From Acidobacteriota bacterium (GTDB taxonomy: Bacteria; Acidobacteriota; Terriglobia; Bryobacterales; Bryobacteraceae), in contig VFZU01000027.1 in the NCBI GenBank assembly GCA_016870995.1, forward strand, positions 1-54,529: 54,529 nucleotides of DNA. The letters run 5' to 3'. Shown here in pieces: positions 25,689-34,282 of the stretch. The translations under genes and the position numbers were made by a program. Numbering within the stretch: position 1 is the stretch's first letter; the number at the start of each line of letters is the position of its first letter. Below the pieces are notes generated by a model, which was not told where the DNA came from, searched no databases, and was given only the letters and a program-made list of their open reading frames with translations.

Positions 25689-27415
25689 TCGTCATCATCT
25701 TCGCTGCGCTGATTTATATCCCGTCGATATTCAGCCCCCCTTCGCTCATGGACGACGTCGACGCCGTCCAGGCGCAGATCGCCCGCAACATGCTCGAGTC
25801 CGGCGACTGGATTACCGCCCGTCTCAACGGCATCGCCTACCTGGAAAAATCTCCCCTCGTTTACTGGCTCATGGCCATCTGCTTCAAGTTGTTCGGCGTT
25901 TCCGATTGGGCTGCCCGCATCCCCATCGCTCTTTCTTCGATCGCCCTCGCCTCGCTCACTGCCCGCATCGCCTCCTGGGCCTCTGGTCCTCGTCTCGGCC
26001 TCACTGCCGGCCTCGTCATGGCCACCAGCCTCGGTCTCTGGCTCTTCACACGCATCCTGATTCCAGACGTCATCCTCACCTTCACGATCGCCCTCGCTCT
26101 CTGGTCATTCCTCCGAGCACTCGATCGGGAAGAGCGCAACCCACGCTTCTGGTCCAATACCTTCAGTGTCGCCATCGCTCTCGGCCTCCTGCTCAAGGGC
26201 CTCATCGCTCTCGTCTTTCCGGGCGCCGCCGCAGTAATCTACCTCATTCTCACCGGCCAGCTCTTCGCCTCCAACACCTGGCGTTGCCTCCGCATCCTTG
26301 AAGGCCTGCTGATTCTCATCGGCATCGCTGCTCCCTGGCATATTGCCGCTACACTCGCCAACCCTCCCCACTTCGACTTCACCATGCGCAGCGTGCCCGG
26401 CGAATACCATGGCTTCTTCTGGTTCTACTTCTTCAACGAACACGTCTTCCGCTTCCTCAACATGCGCCACCCGCGTGATTACAACACGGTCCCGCGCCTC
26501 GCCTTCTGGCTCTTCCATCTCCTGTGGCTCTTCCCCTGGTCGCTAAACTTTTTTGCCTTCCGGGCCCCCAACTCCGAGCGCCACCGCAACCTCATCCTGC
26601 TCTGCTTCTGCTGGGCCGGCTTCATGCTGCTCTTCTTCACGTTCTCAACCACGCAGGAGTATTACTCCATGCCCTGCTACCCAGCCCTCGCCATCCTCCT
26701 CGCCTCCTCACTGGTCAGCGAATCCCGCTGGCCCACGCGCGCCATCGGCGCAATCTCTCTGATGGCCCTGACGGCAATCATCTTCCTGCTCACTCAGGTC
26801 TGGAACCTCCCCACTCCTGGCGACATTTCAAGAGCCCTCGCCACCCAAAACCCCGACGCCTACACTCTTTCCCTCGGCCACATGGGCGACCTCACCATCG
26901 CGAGCTTCGCCTACTTACGTACGCCCCTCATCATCGCCGGCATTGCTTTCCTCATCGGCACCATCGGAGCCTGGCTCCCCATCCGCGCGGCCATCATCTC
27001 TCTCGCCCTCATGAGCGTTGTCTTTCTAAACGCCGCCCGCATCGCCATGATCACTTTTGATCCTTACCTCGCTTCCCGACCCCTCGCTCAAGCTCTCGCG
27101 GCAGCTCCTGAAGGCACCTGGATTGCGGACAATCAGTACTACACTTTCTCGAGCATCTTCTTCTACACCAACAAACGCGCACTTCTCCTCAACGGCCGCG
27201 TCAACAACCTGGAATACGGCAGCTACGCCCCCGGCGCACCCCAAGTCTTCATCAACGACGTGCAATTCAAACAGCGCTGGCTCAGCCCCCAACGCCACTA
27301 CCTAACGATCGAAAAGCCCAGCGTACAAAGGGTCCAAAAGCTTCTCGGCGAAGCCAAGCTCATCGAAGTCAAAGAATCCGGCGGCAAATACCTCTACACC
27401 AACCTGCCGCTTTAA
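25622..27415 (+). CDS. ArnT/GT39-type membrane glycosyltransferase
   Basis: Polytopic glycosyltransferase of 597 residues from ATG 25622. The first helix (LIVIIFAALIYIPSIFSPPS) is followed by the catalytic loop LMDDVDAVQAQIARNMLESG, in which the conserved acidic pair of GT39/GT83 enzymes is visible, then WITARLNGIAYLEKSPLVYW. About eleven further helices follow, with a small C-terminal domain. Enzymes of this type transfer a sugar from a polyprenyl-phosphate carrier to lipid A, protein or glycan in the periplasm. The start lies inside asnB, with a long same-strand overlap, so the two genes are coupled. Confidence 0.86.
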   Translation: MEYQNSGGGYGFRSSSDRNYQLIVIIFAALIYIPSIFSPPSLMDDVDAVQAQIARNMLESGDWITARLNGIAYLEKSPLVYWLMAICFKLFGVSDWAARIPIALSSIALASLTARIASWASGPRLGLTAGLVMATSLGLWLFTRILIPDVILTFTIALALWSFLRALDREERNPRFWSNTFSVAIALGLLLKGLIALVFPGAAAVIYLILTGQLFASNTWRCLRILEGLLILIGIAAPWHIAATLANPPHFDFTMRSVPGEYHGFFWFYFFNEHVFRFLNMRHPRDYNTVPRLAFWLFHLLWLFPWSLNFFAFRAPNSERHRNLILLCFCWAGFMLLFFTFSTTQEYYSMPCYPALAILLASSLVSESRWPTRAIGAISLMALTAIIFLLTQVWNLPTPGDISRALATQNPDAYTLSLGHMGDLTIASFAYLRTPLIIAGIAFLIGTIGAWLPIRAAIISLALMSVVFLNAARIAMITFDPYLASRPLAQALAAAPEGTWIADNQYYTFSSIFFYTNKRALLLNGRVNNLEYGSYAPGAPQVFINDVQFKQRWLSPQRHYLTIEKPSVQRVQKLLGEAKLIEVKESGGKYLYTNLPL

Positions 27416-27425
27416 TTTCCCTTTC

Positions 27426-28388
27426 ATGCCTACCCATCATCAGCACTACACTGCGGTTCCTTTTTATAGGCCAGAAATCGAAGAGTTGCGTTTCTTGCCC
27501 GAAGGCCCGCGCGTTCTTCAGAACTTCGAGACAAGGGAAAAGACACTTGCCTGGGTAGCCATTCAACACTCGGCAGACTCGACTCACGGAAGCATCAACC
27601 TGCTCGATTTGGAATCGGGTACGAACGATTCAAGGCCCCTTCCTGGACGCCCTGGTTTTTTCGCAGAGACTACGAAGCCAGGAGTCCTTCTTGTTGGCCT
27701 CGACCGGAAGTTGGTACTCTTTGACCTTTCGACCAACACCGTAGAGGACCTCGGCCTTCGGGTCACAGAGGATCCCCGAGTCATCATCAATGATGGAGTC
27801 GCTGTACCCGGAGGAGTTCTATTCGGAACCAAAGACCTTCGATTCAAGGATCCAATTGCCGCACTTTACTTCTACGATGAGTCGACTAAAGCGGTGCGCA
27901 CCATTCTCGATCAACAGACTTGCTCAAACGGCAAAGCAGTCCTCGGCGATCACCTCATCGATATCGATTCTTCTCCAAAGTCGATAAGTCGATATCGGAT
28001 CGAGGGGAACTTCGAAAAGGTAACGAATCCTTCCTTGATCAGACCCGCTGGCGATTTGATCGGATACCCAGATGGATTACGCCCGATCAACGAAGACAGT
28101 GTGCTGGTCGCCTTTTACAACCCAGAGCACATCAGCGACGGAGTCGCTCAGCAGATTCGGGTTTCCGATGGAGCCATCCAGTGCGAGTGGCGCATCCCAG
28201 GTTCCCCACGTGTCACTTGTCCTGAGTTCGTAGCAGTGGATGGCCGTGTGAAGGTCCTCTTTGTGACTGCCGTCGAAGGGATGCCGCCCGAGATAATGGC
28301 GATCGCCCCTCACGCCGGCTCTTTTTTCCTTGCAGACACACCCTCAGACTTCCGCATGCCCACAAGGCCGCCACTTGTCCAGCTCTAG
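27426..28388 (+). CDS. SMP-30/gluconolactonase-like beta-propeller protein
   Basis: Protein of 320 residues with the SMP-30/LRE plan. The metal site is recognisable from its four usual positions: Glu in RFLPEGPRVL, Asn-Asp in IINDGVAVPGGVLFGT, an Asn in QQTCSNGKAVL, and the YPDGLR Asp. Members hydrolyse sugar lactones. No signal peptide is present. It starts 10 bases after the GT39 gene stop. Its base composition (more T and A, e.g. in third positions) is somewhat less GC-skewed than its neighbours, which may point to a separate origin. Confidence 0.8.
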   Translation: MPTHHQHYTAVPFYRPEIEELRFLPEGPRVLQNFETREKTLAWVAIQHSADSTHGSINLLDLESGTNDSRPLPGRPGFFAETTKPGVLLVGLDRKLVLFDLSTNTVEDLGLRVTEDPRVIINDGVAVPGGVLFGTKDLRFKDPIAALYFYDESTKAVRTILDQQTCSNGKAVLGDHLIDIDSSPKSISRYRIEGNFEKVTNPSLIRPAGDLIGYPDGLRPINEDSVLVAFYNPEHISDGVAQQIRVSDGAIQCEWRIPGSPRVTCPEFVAVDGRVKVLFVTAVEGMPPEIMAIAPHAGSFFLADTPSDFRMPTRPPLVQL

Positions 28389-28444
28389 CTTTTTGCTGCT
28401 TCCGCAACATCGACTCGAGAAGCTGTTCACTGATTGCCAACCCA

Positions 28445-29173
28445 TCACCGAGCCCAACAAACTGACTCAATGATCTTGTCGAAGTATTGTGCCGCCCTTT
28501 CCGAACTCTCATAGTAATCAACTGCTACAGCCAGCGTCGCTCCGACCCATCTCCACCTTTTTCCGTTCGATGTCCTTCCGGACAGAAACAGGCCAACTTG
28601 GTCCCCATACTTTCAACTTCGCACCTCAATCTGCTCGGAATCGGCTAGTCTTGACTCCTGCGGAAGTCCTGCGTGCCATGCGTATCCACTAAATACGTGA
28701 AGAGTTGCCTTGTCAAAGCTCAACGTCCAGTGGGAATCGTGTTCACCAAATTTGGGCCCTTTGAATTTCTTCTTTACAGGGCGAACCATGAGTGAACCGC
28801 CAATATACTTGCTTCTAGCCTCAAGTTCGGTGGGACACTGCGGCAAGACACGAGGAACCTCTCCCGCGGCTTGAAGCAACACCACCAGAACTTCAGAGCG
28901 GTTCTGATTCTTTTTAACTTGTGGTTCCCACCCCGCTTTCCGAATGCTAATGAACATTCCTGCCTCTTTGAGGAGAAAGTATCCATCTTTGTCGGTTGTC
29001 GCCCCGCCATTGAATCCCGCTCCAGACGCGATCACCAATGCCTCTGAAACAAAAGTCCCAGCTTGGTCAACGACTCTCCCCTCCAACTTGGAACTGAAAG
29101 GCCATTGGGCGGCAAAGCCAACTGGTGGACAGAGCAGCAAGAGTACCAAATTCGAGACGAGAAGCCAGATCAT
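28445..29173 (-). CDS. exported carboxypeptidase-regulatory-like protein interrupted by an in-frame TGA
   Basis: The frame starts at 29173 with a signal peptide (LVSNLVLLLLCPPVGFAAQ) and a transthyretin-like domain (KLEGRVVDQAGTFVSEALVI). It reaches a TGA at 28613-28615 after 186 residues, but continues in frame for 55 more codons to a TGA at 28445-28447. The extension begins KYGDQVGLFLSGRTSNGKR and contains WRWVG and QYFDKIIESVCW. From memory, this is the C-terminal pattern (GKRWRW..., FD.II...C) of a family of small exported acidobacterial proteins, so the first stop seems premature. CGA or TGG would be one base away. It is the last gene of an ECF sigma operon. Confidence 0.7.
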
Positions 29174-29194
29174 GCTTTCGATTCTACGTACTCT

Positions 29195-29497
29195 TCAAGT
29201 TGGAGATTTCATGCTGACTCGCCACCGCAAAAACACCATTGCTGTCGCCATCGCAATGGGGCACAGCAAGGAGCCAGCGGTCGTCCACCCATCGACCTGT
29301 TGCCCTACCATTATCACCCAACAAGTGACAACCGAAGCCAACCCATAGCCACCCATCACAACCCAACCCGCCCGGCTCATCTGCTGCGACTTCCGCTCCA
29401 GTTTCCGCATCAGCCGTCTCTCAAACTCAGGCCCAAGCTTCGGCTCCGGCCCGCTGAGCGACTCCCGCAACATCAACTCAAAACGATCTTCACTCAT
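29195..29497 (-). CDS. small membrane protein, putative anti-sigma factor
   Basis: Protein of 100 residues from ATG 29497 (a GAAAGGA site lies upstream). The N-terminal cytoplasmic part (SEDRFELMLRESLSGPEPKL) is followed by two membrane helices (AGWVVMGGYGLASVVTCWVI and AGSLLCPIAMATAMVFLRW). It has no zinc motif. The gene overlaps the ECF sigma gene by 8 bases, the usual place of the cognate anti-sigma factor, so I infer that role. The sequence alone would not prove it. Confidence 0.65.
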   Translation of the reverse strand: MSEDRFELMLRESLSGPEPKLGPEFERRLMRKLERKSQQMSRAGWVVMGGYGLASVVTCWVIMVGQQVDGWTTAGSLLCPIAMATAMVFLRWRVSMKSPT

Positions 29498-30059
29498 CGC
29501 CAAATCCTTTCTCCTTCAGCCGGTATTCAAGCAGCTTCCTCGCCCGATGCAGATAAGACTTCACCGTATTCTCCGGCACGCCCAACAACTCAGCGACTTC
29601 ACTCATCCCTGCCCCCAGCCAATAGTAAAGCCGCAACGCCGATTGATAAACCTCGGGCAACTCTCCAATACACTCCGCCAGTGCGAGGTCCCGCTCCCTC
29701 ATTTCCATCTGCAACTCTGGCCCGGGCCGTGGCGACACCAGCCGCTCCAGCACTTTCTCCCCACCATGCGGCTTCCGAAACCGAACCCGCGACTTCAAAT
29801 TCACTGACAAATTGAAAGCAATCCGGTACACCCAACTCCCGAACTCAGCCTCTCCCCGAAACTCCCGAATCGCCCCATGTGCCTTCCAGAACACCTCTTG
29901 TGTCACATCCTCCGCTTCCGCCTTAAACTCCCTTCCCAGGATCGACAAAGCAAGTCGAAATGCGCGCTGGCTATGCCGCGCGACAAGCTCGGCGAAAGCC
30001 TTCTGGCTCCCGCCTTGCGTTGCTTCAACGAGCTGACGATCCGTTTCCACCAATCTCAA
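29490..30059 (-). CDS. RNA polymerase sigma factor, ECF family
   Basis: ECF sigma factor of 189 residues. Region 2 includes AFAELVARHSQRAFRLALSI and the -10 recognition stretch EAEDVTQEVFWKAHGAIREF; region 4 has LPEVYQSALRLYYWLGAGMSEVAELLGVPENTVKSYLHRARKLL, the -35 recognition helix-turn-helix. It lies between a DUF6249-like membrane protein gene and a putative anti-sigma gene, all with 4 to 8 base overlaps, so the operon probably autoregulates. Its targets are not known. Confidence 0.93.
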   Translation of the reverse strand: MRLVETDRQLVEATQGGSQKAFAELVARHSQRAFRLALSILGREFKAEAEDVTQEVFWKAHGAIREFRGEAEFGSWVYRIAFNLSVNLKSRVRFRKPHGGEKVLERLVSPRPGPELQMEMRERDLALAECIGELPEVYQSALRLYYWLGAGMSEVAELLGVPENTVKSYLHRARKLLEYRLKEKGFGDE

Positions 30060-30430
30060 CGCTCAGACTTACGGCTCATCAAATCGAATGCAATCAGTCC
30101 CACACCCAAAAACAAAAAGGGCAAAGGTACCACCCACAATCGATGATTCTCGCCTGTCAGAACGAGGTACATCATCACCATCGCTCCAGCCGCAAGACTC
30201 AGCAGCACGATCCCCAAAATCGGCAGCACCCTTTGCGAATCCATACCACCCGCATTCGTCGAAGGCTCGAGTGGCAACTCCGGCAGCGGAATCCCTTTTT
30301 CCATCGCAATCAGCCGTTCCTGATGAATGATCTCAAGCCGCTTCTGCTTCGTCTGATGGGTCACAAACAGATACCCAACAATCCCGCCAGCCAGCGCCAG
30401 CGCGCCCATTCCTTCTCCAATCGATGCCAT
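30056..30430 (-). CDS. DUF6249-like membrane protein
   Basis: Protein of 124 residues with three hydrophobic stretches: an N-terminal helix (GALALAGGIVGYLFVTH), and two further helices (VLPILGIVLLSLAAGAMVMM and VVPLPFLFLGVGLIAFDLM). A conserved cytoplasmic segment KQKRLEIIHQERLIAMEKGIP sits between them, a pattern I know from DUF6249-type proteins that often sit beside ECF sigma genes. It is the first gene of the operon and overlaps the sigma gene by 4 bases. Function unknown; a role in envelope stress sensing is inference. Confidence 0.72.
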   Translation of the reverse strand: MASIGEGMGALALAGGIVGYLFVTHQTKQKRLEIIHQERLIAMEKGIPLPELPLEPSTNAGGMDSQRVLPILGIVLLSLAAGAMVMMYLVLTGENHRLWVVPLPFLFLGVGLIAFDLMSRKSER

Positions 30431-30513
30431 GCTTCATTCTCCTCGGCCTTAAGACAGGGTGTGCCAAAAAACGGTTGCAAAAATCCCTCAATAGTTAGCG
30501 GTATGCTGAAGCC

Positions 30514-31728
30514 GTGAGTCCGTTGTTCCTGCTTGCCCTCGCTCTGCAGTCCCCCATTGAAGAGGGCATCAAACTCCTCGACGCGGGAAAGCCCGCCGAA
30601 GCCGAAGCCCAGTTCCTCAAAGCCGTCGCCGCTGACGCCAAAGACTACTCTGCCTACTTCAACCTCGCCTTCGCCCAGTCCATGCAGAACAAGGACGCCG
30701 AGGCCACCTCGAGCTACCGCAAGGTCCTCGAACTCCAGCCCGGCCTTTATGAAGCCCAACTCAATCTCGGCATCCTTCTCCTCCGTCAAAAGCTCCCCAA
30801 CGAAGCCGCTCCGCTGCTCGATGCCGCCGCCACCCAGAAACCCGATCAATTCCGCCCCAACTACTACCTCGGCGAAGCCCTCATCGAGATCAACAAAGGC
30901 GCTGCCGCCGAGCAAGCCTACCGCCGCGCCTTCGCCATCAATCCCAAGTCTCCAGAGGCTGTCCAGGGCCTCGGCCAATCCCTCCTCAATCAGGGCAAAA
31001 CAGCCGAAGGCGCCGTCTTCATCGAACAGGCCGCTGCAATGGACCCCAACTTTCAGCCCGCCCTCCTCCACCTCGCCAGCGTCTATGAAGCCGACAAAAA
31101 CTTCGACGCCGCCATTGCCATCTATCGCCGCTTCCCCAACGACACTGCCGCCCGCGAACGTCTCGGCGAGCTCCTCATCAATACCGGCAAGGCAGGCAGC
31201 GCCATCCCTGAGCTGGAAGCTGCCGTCAAGGCCTCACCCACGGTCGCCAATCTCACCGCCCTTGCCACTGCCTATCTCCAAAACAAGCAGCCCGAGAAGT
31301 GCCAGCCCATCATGGACGCCGCCCTCCGCCTCGAACCCAACAACGGCGAGCTCCGCATCCTCTACGGTCGCCTTCTCCGCGACCTCCGCAAGTTCGATCT
31401 CGCGGCCAACCAGTTCGCTCTCGCCGCCAAGATCAATCCCCAATCTGCTGACGCCTGGTCCGATCTAGCCATGGTCACCGTCATGATGGAGCGCTACGAT
31501 GTGGCTCTCCCCGCCCTCGACAAAGTCAAACAACTCAACGCCGAAAAGCCCGGTCACAAATATCTCCGCGCCATCACCCTCGACAAAGTCCGCCAAAACC
31601 GCGCGCAATCCAAGCTCGCCATCGCCGCCTACCAGGACTTTCTCAACGTTGCCGGCGGCAAGTTTCCTGACGAAGAGTTCAAGGCCCGCCAGCGCCTCAA
31701 GCTCCTCGAGAATGAAGTAAACCGATGA
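30514..31728 (+). CDS. exported tetratricopeptide repeat protein
   Basis: TPR protein of 404 residues from GTG 30514, with a short hydrophobic N-terminus (PLFLLALALQSP). Roughly ten 34-residue repeats run the length of the protein, for example GIKLLDAGKPAEAEAQFLKA, YFNLAFAQSMQNKDAEATSS and NLGILLLRQKLPNEAAPLLD. TPR arrays serve as protein-binding scaffolds. It overlaps the next gene by 4 bases and begins a four-gene operon with two small exported proteins and a sulfatase. Confidence 0.85.
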   Translation: MSPLFLLALALQSPIEEGIKLLDAGKPAEAEAQFLKAVAADAKDYSAYFNLAFAQSMQNKDAEATSSYRKVLELQPGLYEAQLNLGILLLRQKLPNEAAPLLDAAATQKPDQFRPNYYLGEALIEINKGAAAEQAYRRAFAINPKSPEAVQGLGQSLLNQGKTAEGAVFIEQAAAMDPNFQPALLHLASVYEADKNFDAAIAIYRRFPNDTAARERLGELLINTGKAGSAIPELEAAVKASPTVANLTALATAYLQNKQPEKCQPIMDAALRLEPNNGELRILYGRLLRDLRKFDLAANQFALAAKINPQSADAWSDLAMVTVMMERYDVALPALDKVKQLNAEKPGHKYLRAITLDKVRQNRAQSKLAIAAYQDFLNVAGGKFPDEEFKARQRLKLLENEVNR

Positions 31729-32093
31729 TCCTCGCCACGCTCCTGCTCTTAATGCAAATCCCCGATGCGGTTCAAAACGAGCCCATCGCTGAAAAGCGCT
31801 ATCAGCTTGCCCTCGATACCGCCACCAAGGCCGCAGTCGACAAGAACTACAATCTTGCCGCCGAAGCCTCCGAGTTCGCCCTAAAATCCCTGGAGGACAT
31901 GGGCAAGCCCCCTCACAAAAACGGCGGCAACTACAAAAAGGCCGAACTCCGTACCCGCGAGATCCTCCGCCGCGTCGATGCATTGATCAAGGAAGCCGGC
32001 ATCGACGAACGTCCAACCATCGAAGCCGCTCAGTCCCGCATCAACACGGTCCACGAGAAACTTCTCGAAGGAGTAATGAGCAAAAAGCCATGA
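31725..32093 (+). CDS. small exported hypothetical protein
   Basis: Protein of 122 residues with a hydrophobic N-terminus (ILATLLLLMQIPDA), coupled to the TPR gene by an ATGA overlap. The rest is helical and rich in Ala, Lys and Glu (KRYQLALDTATKAAVDKNYN, EASEFALKSLEDMGKPPHKN, KAELRTREILRRVDALIKEA), similar to a TPR-like or coiled-coil module. No family is recognised. It probably binds its neighbours; that is inference. Confidence 0.7.
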   Translation: MILATLLLLMQIPDAVQNEPIAEKRYQLALDTATKAAVDKNYNLAAEASEFALKSLEDMGKPPHKNGGNYKKAELRTREILRRVDALIKEAGIDERPTIEAAQSRINTVHEKLLEGVMSKKP

Positions 32094-32731
32094 CCCGCCG
32101 CCTCCTCTTCGCTCTCCCGTTCGCAACACTTCTCAAAGCTCAAAAAGACTTCCTCACTGCAGACGAAATCGAGCGCGTCCGCATCACCCAGGAACCCAAC
32201 GAGCGCCTCAAGCTCTACCTCCTCTTTGCTCGCCAGCGAGTCGATCAACTTGAGCAACTCTTCGCCAAAGAGAAAGCCGGCCGCTCCATCCTCATTCACG
32301 ACCTCCTCGATCAGTACGCCAAGATCATCGAGGCAATGGACATCGTTGTCGACGACGCCCTCCGCCGCGGCCTCCTCGTCGAAGAAGGCGTTCAAACCGT
32401 CATGAAGGCCGAGCAGAACATGCTCAAGAAACTTGAGAAGTTCTCCGAGCTCGAAGCCAAGGATCTCTCCCGCTACGAGTTCGCCCTCACCACGGCAATC
32501 GAAACTACCCGCGACTCGATCGAATCCAGCCAGGAAGATCTCGCCGCTCGCGGCAAGCGCGTCGTCGACGACAACAAGAAGCAAAAGGCCGACCGCGAAG
32601 CCCTCCTGTCCACCGCCGAAAAAGAAGAAAAGGCTGCCGCCGAAAAGAAAGTCGAAGGCGACCCTAAGCTCAAAGGCCGCAAGCCACCCACGCTCCGTAA
32701 AAAAGGCGAAGTCGTCCCCGACAAACCCTAA
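32090..32731 (+). CDS. exported helical hypothetical protein
   Basis: Protein of 213 residues with a short N-terminal signal (MTRRLLFALPFATLLKAQ) and an almost entirely helical, charged mature part (ERVRITQEPNERLKLYLLFA, QRVDQLEQLFAKEKAGRSIL, EAEQ-type heptads), ending in a Lys-rich tail. It overlaps the preceding gene by 4 bases. I see no catalytic motif. With the TPR protein it may form an envelope scaffold. Confidence 0.7.
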   Translation: MTRRLLFALPFATLLKAQKDFLTADEIERVRITQEPNERLKLYLLFARQRVDQLEQLFAKEKAGRSILIHDLLDQYAKIIEAMDIVVDDALRRGLLVEEGVQTVMKAEQNMLKKLEKFSELEAKDLSRYEFALTTAIETTRDSIESSQEDLAARGKRVVDDNKKQKADREALLSTAEKEEKAAAEKKVEGDPKLKGRKPPTLRKKGEVVPDKP

Positions 32732-32734
32732 GCC

Positions 32735-34282
32735 ATGCTCGACCGTCGCAGCTTTCTCAACCTCGGCCTCGCGGCCGCCGCACCTGCTTCACGTCGAGCC
32801 AACATCGTCCTCATCCTCGCAGATGACATGGGCTTCTCAGATCTTTCTTGCTACGGCAGCGAAATCGAAACACCCAACCTCGACGCTCTCGCGAGCCGAG
32901 GCGTTCGCTTCACTCACTTCTACAACACGGCTCGTTGCTGCCCCTCACGCGCCTCATTGCTCACTGGCCTCTACTCACACCAGGCCGGCGTAGGCCATAT
33001 GCTGGAAGACCGCAAGCTCCCCGGCTACCGTGGTCGACTCAATCCCGATTGCAAAACCATTGCCGAGGTCCTTGTCGTCGCTGGCTACCGATCCACGATG
33101 GCTGGCAAATGGCACGTCGCAAATGACACTCCAGCTCAGCGCGACACATGGCCCATGCAGCGCGGCTTCTCCCGCTACTACGGCGCAATGGCCGGTGGCG
33201 TCAATTACTTTAAGCCTGGTCCGATCTATGAGGACAACCAGCGCACCGGCCTTGCCGAGGGCTTCTACACAGACCTCCTCGGCGATGCTTCGATTCGCTT
33301 CATCAACGAGTCCGTTGCCGCGCAAAAACCTTTCTTTCACTACACCGCCTTCACTGCGCCCCACTGGCCGCTCCATGCCCCAGCCGATGACATCAAGCGC
33401 TTCGAAGACATTTACAAAGTTGGCTGGGATGAAATCCGCGCTCGCCGTTACAGGCGTCAACTGGATCTCGGGATCCTCAGTTCACGATGGCCGCTCTCGC
33501 CTCGCGACTCCGTAGCTCCTCCCTGGCCAACAGCCCCCAATCAAGACTGGCAAGCCTCCCGTATGGCCGCCCACGCCGCCATGGTCTATCGCCTCGATCT
33601 CAATGTCGGCCGCATCGTCGAAGCCGTTCGCAAGGCTGGCCAAATCGACAACACTCTGTTCCTCTTCCTCTCTGACAACGGTGCCAGCAACGAATCGATC
33701 GCCCGCCGCCGCGCCGATGTCTGGGCTCCTGAAGGCAGCCCGCCCGGTGGCAATATTGTCGGCGCAGCCCCCGGCCCCTCCACTACTTATTCAAGCTTCG
33801 GCCCCGATTGGGCCCACGTTTCAAACACGCCCTTTCGTCTCCACAAGCAGTGGGTCCACGAAGGCGGCATCTCAACGCCTCTCATTGCCTCCTGGGGCAA
33901 CCAGCTCAAGCCCAATCGCCTCGATCACACACCCGGCCATCTCATCGACCTCATGCCAACCTGTGCTGAAGCTGCCGGTCTCGCGCCGCCCTCTTTCTGC
34001 GAAGGTCGCTCCCTCATTCCCAATCTCAAGGGCCGTCCAAACCAATCTCCCAGGGACCTGTTCTGGGAGCATCAGGGCAACCGCGCCATCCGCTCCGGCA
34101 ACTTCAAGCTCGTGGCCCAACACAAAGGCCCATGGGAACTTTATGATCTTGCTGCCGACCGCACCGAACTCAACAACCTCGCCGAAAAACAACTGCGCCG
34201 GGTCACGGATCTGACCCGGCGCTACGAAGCCTGGATGAAGAGCTGCCACGTCGAGCCGTGGGCGACGCTCCCCAAGCCTTAG
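32735..34282 (+). CDS. Tat-exported arylsulfatase (Cys type)
   Basis: Sulfatase of 515 residues. An RRSFLNLGLAAAAPA Tat signal leads into the catalytic core ANIVLILADDMGFSDLSCYG with the metal-binding Asp pair. The active-site motif is CCPSRASLLTG, i.e. the C-x-P-S-R form whose Cys must be converted to formylglycine by FGE. Further metal or substrate residues are seen in GKWHVAN, SDNGASNES and the C-terminal WEHQGNRAIRSGNFKLV. It would remove sulfate from a sulfated glycan or ester. It follows the helical protein gene by 3 bases and overlaps the convergent SDR gene by 4 bases. Confidence 0.9.
   Translation: MLDRRSFLNLGLAAAAPASRRANIVLILADDMGFSDLSCYGSEIETPNLDALASRGVRFTHFYNTARCCPSRASLLTGLYSHQAGVGHMLEDRKLPGYRGRLNPDCKTIAEVLVVAGYRSTMAGKWHVANDTPAQRDTWPMQRGFSRYYGAMAGGVNYFKPGPIYEDNQRTGLAEGFYTDLLGDASIRFINESVAAQKPFFHYTAFTAPHWPLHAPADDIKRFEDIYKVGWDEIRARRYRRQLDLGILSSRWPLSPRDSVAPPWPTAPNQDWQASRMAAHAAMVYRLDLNVGRIVEAVRKAGQIDNTLFLFLSDNGASNESIARRRADVWAPEGSPPGGNIVGAAPGPSTTYSSFGPDWAHVSNTPFRLHKQWVHEGGISTPLIASWGNQLKPNRLDHTPGHLIDLMPTCAEAAGLAPPSFCEGRSLIPNLKGRPNQSPRDLFWEHQGNRAIRSGNFKLVAQHKGPWELYDLAADRTELNNLAEKQLRRVTDLTRRYEAWMKSCHVEPWATLPKP
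34190..34222 (-). terminator. candidate terminator of the SDR transcript, inside the sulfatase 3' end
   Basis: Two perfect 11-base arms (34195-34205 and 34212-34222) flank a 6-base loop. On the minus strand the hairpin comes about 57 bases after the SDR stop and is followed by AGTTGTTTTT, a slightly offset U-tract, so it could end the SDR transcript. On the plus strand no U-tract follows. The arms lie in sulfatase codons, so the pairing could also be chance. Confidence 0.35.

Noticed and set aside
29174-29197. Small putative anti-sigma gene and downstream exported protein as one split gene
   Set aside because: They share a frame across the TGA at 29195-29197, but the downstream gene has its own signal peptide and the upstream protein ends normally after its second helix.
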